The notes beneath the pieces were generated by a model that was not told the origin of the DNA, made no database searches, and worked only from the letters and a program-made list of their open reading frames with translations. Of a stretch of 64,000 bases of DNA, positions 40,337-47,830 are shown piece after piece; the stretch's first letter is position 1, and every line of letters begins with the position of its first letter. The position numbers and the translations under genes are program-made. The stretch is from Streptomyces coffeae (lineage in GTDB: Bacteria > Actinomycetota > Actinomycetes > Streptomycetales > Streptomycetaceae): NCBI RefSeq assembly GCF_016741875.1, contig NZ_JAERRF010000029.1:1-64000 (forward strand). Direction: 5' to 3'.

Positions 40337-41887
40337 GTGCACATTGGCATCGACGTCGGAGGAACCAACACCGACGCCGTCTTGATGAGCGGCAGCCAGG
40401 TACTGGCTGCGGTAAAGACGAGCACCACCGACGACATCACCTCCGGCATCGTCTCAGCTCTCGAAGAGCTGCAACGGAAGCGCGGCTTCGAGCCCGCCGA
40501 CGTGCGAGCCGTCATGATCGGCACCACGCACTTCATCAACGCCCTGGTCGAAGCCCGCCGCCTCGCACCGACCGCGGCGCTTCGGCTCGGCCTCCCAGCG
40601 ACCACTTCGCTGCCGCCGATGACAGACTGGCCGGACCGCCTTGTCCAGGCGATCCGAGGCCGCCACTACCTCTGCCATGGCGGCCACGAATTCGACGGTC
40701 GCCACATCGCAGAACTCGATGAGCACGAAGTACGCCGAGCCGCAGCAGACATGGCCGAACACGGCGTACGCAGTGTAGCCATCAGCTCGGTGTTCTCCCC
40801 AGTCAACGCCGAATTCGAAGAACGCGCGGCCGAGTTGCTCCAGGCAGAACTGCCGGGAATCGCGGTATCACTGTCACACGAAATCGGTCGCATCGGACTT
40901 CTGGAGCGGGAAAACGCAACCATCATCAACGCCTCACTGCGGGAACTGGCAACGCACATCGTCGACGGCCTCGCCCGCTCTGTGGCCAAGGCAGGCATCC
41001 AAGCGCCTCTGTACCTGAGCCAGAACGACGGCACCCTCATGGACGTGGACTTCGCACGGCGCTACCCCGTCGCGACGTTCGCCTCAGGTCCCACCAACTC
41101 CATGCGTGGTGCGGCACTCCTTTCCGGCCTTGAGACATGTGCCGTCGTTGACATCGGTGGCACCACCAGCGACATCGGCATCCTCCAACGCGGCTTTCCC
41201 CGCGAAGCCACGACCGAGGTAAGCGTGGCAGACATCCGCACAAACTTCCGCATGCCTGACGTGCTGAGTATCGGGATCGGAGGAGGCAGCAAGGTGAGGC
41301 GCGAGCCGCAGGAGGTGACCATCGGCCCGGATTCCGTCGGGTCCGCGCTGACACAGCGCGCTCTTGTCTTCGGCGGCGACACCCTGACCGCCACCGACAT
41401 CGCCGTCGCGGCAGGCCGCGCCAACGTCGGAGACGCCAGCCTCGTCGCTCATCTCGACAAGGAACTCATCCACGCCGCACTGACACGGATCGCAGCAGAC
41501 GTAGCCGATCTGGTCGAGAGGATGCACACGACGGCCGCCCCGCTGCCCCTCGTCGCAGTGGGCGGCGGATCCATTCTCCTTCCCGAACAGATCGCCGGCT
41601 GCGACGGCGTGCACCGACCCGACCACTATGCGGTGGCCAATGCCGTAGGAGCGGCCATCGCCCAGGTCGGGGGCGAAGTCGACCGCGTTTTCCCCACACC
41701 ACCGGGACAGCGCGAGAGCGTACTCGACGCTGCCAAACAGGAGGCAGTCGAGCGTGCTGTGGCAGCAGGAGCGACGCCGGGCAGTGTGTCGGTCGTCGAG
41801 TGCGAAGAAGTGCCTCTTCCCTATCTCCCCGGAAACGCCGCCCGAATCCGGGTCAGGGCAGTCGGCGACCTCTCTCTGGAGGACTGA
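40337..41887 (+). CDS. Hydantoinase/oxoprolinase-family (HyuA-type) protein
   Basis: GTG start after GAGGAG. 516 residues with IGIDVGGTNTDAVLM at the N-terminus (actin-like ATPase phosphate loop), GTTHFINALVEARRL and VVDIGGTTSDIGILQRGFP in the second half. It is the compact version of the family, ending well before the ~690 residues of classical HyuA; the compact form is usually encoded with DUF917. ATP-dependent opening of a cyclic amide (hydantoin-like) ring is the family activity. It lies 27 bases after the permease and 3 bases before DUF917. Confidence 0.92.
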   Translation: MHIGIDVGGTNTDAVLMSGSQVLAAVKTSTTDDITSGIVSALEELQRKRGFEPADVRAVMIGTTHFINALVEARRLAPTAALRLGLPATTSLPPMTDWPDRLVQAIRGRHYLCHGGHEFDGRHIAELDEHEVRRAAADMAEHGVRSVAISSVFSPVNAEFEERAAELLQAELPGIAVSLSHEIGRIGLLERENATIINASLRELATHIVDGLARSVAKAGIQAPLYLSQNDGTLMDVDFARRYPVATFASGPTNSMRGAALLSGLETCAVVDIGGTTSDIGILQRGFPREATTEVSVADIRTNFRMPDVLSIGIGGGSKVRREPQEVTIGPDSVGSALTQRALVFGGDTLTATDIAVAAGRANVGDASLVAHLDKELIHAALTRIAADVADLVERMHTTAAPLPLVAVGGGSILLPEQIAGCDGVHRPDHYAVANAVGAAIAQVGGEVDRVFPTPPGQRESVLDAAKQEAVERAVAAGATPGSVSVVECEEVPLPYLPGNAARIRVRAVGDLSLED

Positions 41888-41890
41888 AAC

Positions 41891-42943
41891 ATGCGTGAAC
41901 TGACCGCGGATGACCTGGGCGACCTCGCGCGAGGTGCTGCCATCCTTGGCACCGGCGGCGGCGGCGATCCCTACATCGGCAGATTGCTCGCTCAAGCGGC
42001 GCTGGACAAGTACGGCCCTGTTCCTCTGACGGCGTTGGACGAACTGCCCGACGATGCCGAGGTACTTCCCGTCGCGATGATGGGCGCGCCGACCGTCGCC
42101 TTGGAGAAACTTCCGTCAATCGAGCAGGTGGGGAATGCGGTTCGCGCTCTGGGTGAGTACCGGGGGAAGGCTGCCACCCACATCGCGTGCATCGAGGCCG
42201 GGGGTATCAACTCCCTGACCCCAGTGGTCGCCGCGGCTCAGTTGGGCCTCCCGCTCATCGACGCCGACGGCATGGGGCGTGCGTTCCCGGAGCTCCAGAT
42301 GGTCCTGCCAACACTCATCGGTGTCCAGGCCACTCCCACGTCGATCACGGACGAGAAGGGCAACCATCAGATCGTCGCGGCCATCGACAACCATTGGGCG
42401 GAGCGCCTGGCACGATCGGCTACGGTCGATATGGGCTGTTCGACCATGGTCAGTCTTTATGGGATGACCGGCAGCGAAGCACGGGCGAGCCTCGTAGACG
42501 GCACTGTTTCACTCTGCGTCGAACTCGGCCGTCTGGTCACATCCGCCCGCAACGGCACCGCGCCGGCCGACGCGGTCGCGGCCCGGCTCGACGGGCGGCG
42601 GGTCTTCGACGGCAAGGTCGTTGACGTGGCCCGACGCACCGAGCAAGGGTTCGCCCGCGGAGAGGCGATCATCGAGGGCTTGGACCACGACGCGCAGTCC
42701 CGGCTGACAATCGCCTTCCAGAACGAGAACCTGATCGCCCGACGCGATGGCGTGGCGGTGGCCACCGTCCCCGACCTCATCTGCGTCCTCGACCGCGACA
42801 CGGGTGAAGCGATCACCACCGAGACGCTTCGGTACGGCCACCGCGTCACTGTACTGGTCGCGCCCGCAGACCCGCGTTGGCACACATCCGATGGCCTCGC
42901 TCTCGCCGGGCCCCAGGCATTCGGCTACGAGCTTGAGCAATAG
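41891..42943 (+). CDS. DUF917-family protein, second paralogue
   Basis: 350 residues, ATG with GGAGGA overlapping the end of the HyuA-type gene, so co-translated. Motifs: ILGTGGGGDPYIGRLL, PVAMMGAPTVALEKLPS, CIEAGGINSL, GLPLIDADGMGRAFPELQM and VATVPDLICVLDRDTGEAIT. It is closer to the family consensus (GTGGGGDP) than the divergent paralogue at 37718, where this reads GAGGAGET. The two may form a heteromer or act on different substrates (inference). Acts with the HyuA-type protein in ring opening or desulfuration. Confidence 0.9.
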   Translation: MRELTADDLGDLARGAAILGTGGGGDPYIGRLLAQAALDKYGPVPLTALDELPDDAEVLPVAMMGAPTVALEKLPSIEQVGNAVRALGEYRGKAATHIACIEAGGINSLTPVVAAAQLGLPLIDADGMGRAFPELQMVLPTLIGVQATPTSITDEKGNHQIVAAIDNHWAERLARSATVDMGCSTMVSLYGMTGSEARASLVDGTVSLCVELGRLVTSARNGTAPADAVAARLDGRRVFDGKVVDVARRTEQGFARGEAIIEGLDHDAQSRLTIAFQNENLIARRDGVAVATVPDLICVLDRDTGEAITTETLRYGHRVTVLVAPADPRWHTSDGLALAGPQAFGYELEQ

Positions 42944-43236
42944 AGCCGACGGGCCGAGTCAGGGCCGGGGACGTCTTGGGGCCACCAGTTCTGGGACAGG
43001 CCACCGCACTCCGTAGGAGCGAGCCGAACTCCAGAGCCGGTCGCCCGGCAGAGCACTGGCTGATCGGGAACGACAAACACGCCGCACAGCCGCCACAACG
43101 GCGCGGCGGCAACCAGGGCCTGGGCTCTGGACCCGACCGGGTGCCAGGGCCCAGCCCGTCCGGCAGGACTGCCGTCCAATAGTGAAAACATGCCTGTCCC
43201 GCTGCCATCACGACGGGCGTAACAAGGGACACTTCA

Positions 43237-44025
43237 GTGCAATTGGCGAGTATCCGACGAGAGGGGGAATCCGACGTGGGCGGCCGTCTGCGGCGGAGGA
43301 AGATAGCTTTTCGGGAACGTCTGGATGAGAAAGAATTCGGGGCGTTCGCTTCCGGGGCCGGCTGGTGGTATGAAGGCCGTGAGCCCTACTGGCGCAGCCC
43401 GGTGTTTGTGTGGAGCAGCGCCGACGGCGCGTTCATCCGTTTCTCCCCTTGCAGTGCGCTGTCGGTCGCCTTCGCCGACGTCAGCGCAGACGATCCGGAC
43501 AGGTATCAGCGCGCGATGGCTGAGGCGCACGCTCTGATGTACCGCCAGTTCGGCTCCTTCGCCCTGGCGGACGTTCTCGCCCTGCTGTCGTCTGCGGAGG
43601 GGACGGCGTGGGCACCCCTGCTGACGGCTCTTGCCGCGTCGGCTCCGGAGCGCCATAGCCCCACCATCGCAGAGGTCATGACGTCCGCTCTGTTCGCGCC
43701 GCAGCAGACGGTGCGGGAAGCGGCCCTGCGTGCTTTCCTCTTGATCGAATGGCCGGAACTCGCACGACCATTGGTGGCACACGCGCTGACCGAGCCCGAG
43801 GCCGACCTGGCGTCCTTCGCGCGCACTCTCGCGCAGCGCGTCTACGGAGAAGACGTTGAGGCGTATCCGCTGCACACGCCGGAGCGGGCGGGCGGAGCCG
43901 AGGAATCCGCCGACATCCCCGCCGATGAGGCAGGCGAGGCACGGACCCCTCAGCACCTCTCGGCGAAGTCACACCTTGCGCGGATCCTGGGGGCCAGCCA
44001 GGGACGCATCGACTGGGCCCCTTGA
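43237..44025 (+). CDS. Hypothetical protein with HEAT-like C-terminal part
   Basis: GTG start 8 bases after AAGGGA. 262 residues. The N-terminal half has aromatic and charged residues (GAGWWYEGREPYWRSPVFVW). The middle and C-terminal parts are helical Ala/Leu-rich repeats (LLTALAASAPERHSPT, QQTVREAALRAFLLIEWPEL) suggesting a scaffold. The tail is acidic. No enzymatic motif and no family recognised. Codon use is normal for the genome, so it is probably real. Confidence 0.6.
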   Translation: MQLASIRREGESDVGGRLRRRKIAFRERLDEKEFGAFASGAGWWYEGREPYWRSPVFVWSSADGAFIRFSPCSALSVAFADVSADDPDRYQRAMAEAHALMYRQFGSFALADVLALLSSAEGTAWAPLLTALAASAPERHSPTIAEVMTSALFAPQQTVREAALRAFLLIEWPELARPLVAHALTEPEADLASFARTLAQRVYGEDVEAYPLHTPERAGGAEESADIPADEAGEARTPQHLSAKSHLARILGASQGRIDWAP

Positions 44026-44188
44026 ACTCCGATGACTGCGTATGCGTCAAGGGCTATGACTTCTTCTCGATCCAGGAAGGAAATCTGCGCGTGTTGCACA
44101 TTCGCCCGTGCGCACGTTTTCTTTCTCCGACTTTTTAAAGTTGACCCCCGCCGAGGTTTTGGCCCGGTGTGTCAGGCCGGGAGGATGG

Positions 44189-44830
44189 GTGATCAGCGTG
44201 GAGGACTGGGTGGAGATCCGCCGGTTGCACCGGGCCGAGCAGAGGACGCTCCGGGCGGTCGCGAGGCGTCTGGAGATCTCGCAGGACGTCGGTACGGCAG
44301 TCCTGAAGAGCGAGGTTGCACCGAAGTATCAGCCGAAGAGCTTGATCGTCGATGTGGTCGAGCCGCACATCCGCGACCTGCTGCGGCGGTTCCGGAGGTG
44401 CCCGCGGCAGTGTCGCGGAACGGATTGGCTGGAGTCGTTCCTCTACGGTGATCCGCTGGCGAGTGCGTGAACTGCGGCCGGCCTGTCAGGCGGACCCGGT
44501 GTCGCGGACCGGCGATGAGCCGGGCGAGCCGGCCCAGTGTGATCTGTGGTTCCCGCCGGCACAGATCCCGCTCGGAGGATCCTGTCGACGAAGACCGCAG
44601 CCGACCTGATCACCGGGCGCTGGCGGCCGCTGGCCGGGCTCAGGGCGGTCCCAAGGCCCGGCCGACCGGATCGAGACGCACAAGGCACGGATGCTGCCGC
44701 TGCCGCCGGTCGATCCTCCGCGCTGGTGGCAGACCTCGTCACCAGTCCTCACCGATCCGGCCCGGGCCGCTTTCCCCACCGCCGCCCAGTGCAGCCCTCC
44801 GGCTGGCCAAGCGGGCCCGCGACCTTGCGG
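44189..44830 (+). pseudogene. istA: IS21-family transposase IstA, degenerate
   Basis: GTG 44189 gives ISVEDWVEIRRLHRAE and the N-terminal helix-turn-helix. Homology then shifts frame near 44400 (VRELRPACQADPVSRTGDEP, AQCDLWFPPAQIPLG), again near 44580 (TAADLITGRWRPLAGLRAVP), and a later piece, ARMLPLPPVDPPRWWQ, follows directly. The DDE core between the last two is deleted. Only scattered IstA pieces remain, and no IstB is visible. Confidence 0.7.
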
Positions 44831-44844
44831 GAGGGGGCGCGGCC

Positions 44845-44965
44845 CGCGCGTCTCGCCGGCGGAGTAGTGGTACGCCCGTTCCCCGAAGAGCAGATACGTG
44901 TGTCAGTGGCCCTCGAGGAGGAGAACGACGCCTTCTTGGCGCTGGCCAAGGCGTGGATGCGATAG
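44845..44965 (+). pseudogene. Aminotransferase (HisC/class I-II type) C-terminal fragment
   Basis: Reads ARLAGGVVVRPFPEEQIRVS followed by EEENDAFLALAKAWMR and a TAG. This is the typical end of histidinol-phosphate aminotransferase-like proteins (GVVVRPF...RV...EENDAFL). Only about 39 residues survive beside the IS21 scar, consistent with an insertion-linked deletion. Confidence 0.5.
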
Positions 44966-45138
44966 GCCGGTCTGCACCGGACCGGTGCGCTGACTCGAGC
45001 ACCCAATGGTGCTAGGCCGGTCGACGCACTCCGAAGAGGGTGGCCGGGGCAACCATGCAGTAGTGGCCGAGATGTGCCGTCTCCCTATGTGCCCTGGGCG
45101 GCAGGGGCAGCGGTCGCGGCTCGCTCGGGCTCCATACG

Positions 45139-45212
45139 GTGCACTGTGCATCGCGTAGGCCGTACCGCTGGTCATGCTGCACCGTGACTGGTACCGGCCC
45201 CCAACCTAGCGT
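45139..45212 (+). promoter_or_regulatory. Promoter/operator module (copy 2) upstream of ATPase gene
   Basis: GTGCACTGTGCAT (45139-45151), 16-base spacer, CTGGTCATGCTGCA (45168-45181), GTGACT (45184-45189), 17-base spacer, TAGCGT (45207-45212). Block order and spacings are identical to 38848-38921. The downstream gene starts at 45302, giving a leader of about 80-95 bases. The rest of 44966-45301 shows no gene. Confidence 0.65.
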
Positions 45213-45301
45213 CTGAAACAGAAGGCTTTGTCGCCTTTGACCGTTGCGCTAGCCCCAGCGACTGGACCAAGTCCCCACAAGCTGTACGATCCACTCTCTG
45301 A

Positions 45302-46006
45302 TTGGCACCCATCATGTACTCGAGGCTCACTCCCCCCAGAATCGGAAACCTGCCCGACGCCTCGTTCTGTCTACCACAATCGATCAGTGCTCCTAGGGCC
45401 GCGCGTCGGCTCCTGGCATCGGTGCTGGCCGACTGGGTGATCTGTAGCGAGTGTGCAGACAGATCACAGCTGCTGGTCAGCGAACTGGTCACCAACGCCG
45501 TGACGCATGGCTGCGGCCCTATTCAGCTCTCGGTGACGCGTGAATGGAGCGCCGGAAGTCCTTGCGCACTTCGCATCTCCGTGGCCGACACGTCCCCCAA
45601 GCCCGCGAGCAAGCGGCAGGCAGCTGCCTTCGACGAACATGGGAGGGGGCTGACGTTGGTGAATGTGCTGGCAGACCGCTGGGGCCAGGAGTCCCTTGGA
45701 GAAGGGAAGAGGATCTGGGTCGAGGTTGGTCGGTTCTGCAGCGAGGAAGCCCTGCCGGAGGCCCTCCGGCGCAACGTCGCACAGACCCAAAAGGGTAGCG
45801 AGCTCGCCAACCAGGGAAAGGTCAAGCGCCTCCCGGTCGGCGAGCGGAAAGACGGCGATGAGAAGGCCGGAAAGAGCGCGAAGGCGCAACTTGAGCAGCT
45901 GAGCAAGGCCGAGCTGTACGAGCAGGCGACCAAGCTGGCCATCCCCGCCCGGTCCGAGATGAACCCACATCAGCTCATCCAAGCCCTCGCCAAGGCTGCC
46001 TCCTGA
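45302..46006 (+). CDS. HATPase_c-type regulatory ATPase with Rho-N/SAP-like C-terminus
   Basis: TTG start at 45302, or ATG at 45314; neither has a strong ribosome-binding site. Residues ~25-145 form a GHKL ATPase of the anti-sigma-factor type: N-box SELVTNAVTHG, then VADTSP and G-box HGRGLTLVNVLADRWG. The C-terminal ~75 residues are a charged linker rich in Lys and a short module, KAELYEQATKLAIPARSEMN, resembling the Rho N-terminal/SAP-like fold, which often binds nucleic acid. Stand-alone ATPases of this kind bind and phosphorylate anti-sigma antagonists in streptomycetes. The appended tail is unusual and suggests nucleic-acid or nucleoid targeting (inference). Confidence 0.8.
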   Translation: MAPIMYSRLTPPRIGNLPDASFCLPQSISAPRAARRLLASVLADWVICSECADRSQLLVSELVTNAVTHGCGPIQLSVTREWSAGSPCALRISVADTSPKPASKRQAAAFDEHGRGLTLVNVLADRWGQESLGEGKRIWVEVGRFCSEEALPEALRRNVAQTQKGSELANQGKVKRLPVGERKDGDEKAGKSAKAQLEQLSKAELYEQATKLAIPARSEMNPHQLIQALAKAAS

Positions 46007-46281
46007 CAGGGATGACTTTCACGTTGAGGACTCCGCCCGCCCTCACGGTGAGCCGCTCCAAGCCTGATGGAGGCTCGATTCCCTGAGAGGATCGAGTCAT
46101 GGCAGGTCCGTCCCTTCGATGCGGACCTGGGTCCGCAAGGCCGAGGTGGATGCTGGTCACGCGCGCGGCTTCGCCACGGTTCGCGGCCCTCACGGTACTG
46201 GTCACCGCCAGTGGGGGAGGGCGATTCTGCTGGAGCGGGTAGCCGCCGGGCCATCCACTTGAGGCAAGGGGAAGGACTCGC

Positions 46282-46626
46282 ATGGCGACGCTTGCATCCC
46301 AAGCTCACACTCCGTGGGCGATGCGGCTGATCACCGACCGGCTGCCGGTCGGCCCGCCCTCGTACGCGGCCGTCGAGCTGGACGCGGTCACCCAGACCGC
46401 CGTCTACACCGACGCCGCCGGCCAGATGGTGGAGAGGGGCAAGCACGGCACGTCGCGTACGACGGGAACCGCGTCGGTATCCGGCGGAGGCGACGGACAG
46501 AACCCGCAGCCGCAAACGCAGGACGACCACACCCGAGTACGAGTCGGACTGATCCAATGGTCTCCACCGTCCTGGTCGTCACCGCGCTGGAAGACGTCAC
46601 CGCGGACCGGGTCATCACCGTGCTGA
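46282..46626 (+). pseudogene. tgmA: ATP-grasp-modified RiPP precursor (graspetide type), frameshifted C-terminus
   Basis: ATG after AAGGGGAAGGA. TPWAMRLITDRLP, SYAAVELDAVTQTAVYTDAA and GQMVERGKHGTSRTTGTAS followed by GGGDGQNPQPQTQDD match the streptomycete family of putative ATP-grasp-modified RiPP precursors. Relatives end at once with an acidic tail (like EYESD). Here those codons with a TGA (46535-46552) are present but two bases out of frame, so the real reading runs on to 46626 over the maturase start. The core would be altered. Followed 4 bases later by the maturase ATG. Confidence 0.7.
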
Positions 46627-46712
46627 ACGAGCGCCAGGTGCCCGTCGTCCGCGTCGACCCAGCCGACATCGGCCCCGGCCTGGCCTTCGGCGCCCGTATC
46701 GGCGCTCATGAA
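46557..46712 (+). pseudogene. tgmB: ATP-grasp RiPP maturase, N-terminal fragment only
   Basis: ATG 46557 starts MVSTVLVVTALEDVTADRVI, then VPVVRVDPADIGPGLAFGAR, the conserved N-terminus of the ATP-grasp ribosomal peptide maturase that follows these precursors. Homology stops after about 52 residues and the ATP-grasp domain is missing. Normally the enzyme would form omega-ester/amide crosslinks in the precursor. Confidence 0.7.
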
Positions 46713-47149
46713 CGTCTGTGGCCGACCCTGCCTCGGCGGGGTACGCCCGCGAGCGGTTCCCGGAGGGTATCCGAACATGGTTCGAAGCCGACAACACCGT
46801 GCTCTCGCCGCCGGTGTGGTCGGCAGGGTGATGTGCGTTCAGGTACCGGCGGAGTAGTGGCAAGCAGAGAGATTGCGCATGAGTCGGCGGTGGTGCGTCA
46901 GCCGGCCCAAGGTGTGTTCGCGGGTGGCGGCCGTCGGTTGATCGATGGTGTGCCCACAGTCCGGCTACCCGCTTGCGCTGGTGGGGGAGTGGCTTTCGTT
47001 GGGGCGCTTGGTGTGCTGGCCGTTTCTCGGCGTGCCTCCCGCGCCCTGATGTGCGCGGGTTGTCGGATCATCGTATGGGCCGATTGAGTGTGCGGTGTGG
47101 GACATCCCGTCCCCGCATTGTGAGTTGCTCCCCATCTGACAGGAGTGCC
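46713..47149 (+). other. Decayed sequence between RiPP remnant and secreted-protein gene
   Basis: No intact gene seen. A plus frame around 46722-46830 encodes SAGYARERFPEGIRTWFEAD and SPPVWSAG before a stop, which has coding-like composition, but I do not recognise the family. The last ~50 bases are the leader of the next gene. Confidence 0.4.
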
Positions 47150-47539
47150 ATGTCTTCTGCATCCCGTCGTCGTGGTGTGAACTTCCTGGTGTGCGCGCTG
47201 GTGGCCGCCGGCTGCCTGTCGGCGGCACCGACCGCTGTGGCCGCGTCTGCCGCCCCGGCGGCGTCCGCGGTCTCGCAGCGCGCCGACGCCGTCTCCGGTT
47301 CGGTGTCGATCAAGCTGACCGGCGGTGCCACCGTCACCATTCCCGGCTCGTTGCTGTCCGTGGGAACCACTCTCAACACCGGCGTGCAGATCAGCGTGAT
47401 CACCTCCGTGACCAATAACACCAACGCCACCCTCGAGCTGTCCGCGGGCGGTGGCGCCACGGTCACCGTGGCTCCGGGGGCTACCGTGAGTGTCTCCGCG
47501 CTGGGCAGCGGATCCTTGGGAATCACCGTGGTGGCCTGA
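47150..47539 (+). CDS. Small secreted protein, hypothetical
   Basis: ATG after AGGAG (47141-47145); the longer in-frame reading from 46973 is less likely. 129 residues with a Sec signal peptide (basic RRR, hydrophobic FLVCALVAAGCLSAA, cleavage near AVAA). The mature part is short beta-rich, Thr/Val/Gly-rich sequence with repeated motifs (GGATVTIPG, GGATVTVAPGATVSV), suggesting a surface-exposed beta structure. No Cys in the mature part. No family recognised. Confidence 0.75.
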   Translation: MSSASRRRGVNFLVCALVAAGCLSAAPTAVAASAAPAASAVSQRADAVSGSVSIKLTGGATVTIPGSLLSVGTTLNTGVQISVITSVTNNTNATLELSAGGGATVTVAPGATVSVSALGSGSLGITVVA

Positions 47540-47548
47540 CCCCACACC

Positions 47549-47574
47549 CGGCGGCCGGGCCTCATCGGCCGCCG
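47549..47574 (+). terminator. Hairpin after secreted-protein gene
   Basis: CGGCGGCC (47549-47556) and GGCCGCCG (47567-47574) form a perfect 8-bp stem 9 bases after the stop. The stretch from here to 47830 has no supported gene. Confidence 0.6.
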
Positions 47575-47830
47575 ATGGCATGACCGTGGCCCGTCGCACA
47601 AGGTGCGGCGGGCCGCTCGTCCCGCAAAGGCCGTGCTGCCAGGGCTTCATCAGAAATCCAGCTCTGCGGCAACGATGAGGCGACCGTTGGATCATCGTGC
47701 CGAGGGCTGGGTGAGCCCACCGGGCTTCAGGCGGTGGAGGAGGCCATGGGCCGTTGCGTTGCCTTCGATCTGCTGGACATGCTGAAACTTGCCAACCTCC
47801 CATTGAAGCAGTCCACCCACGCGTGCATGG

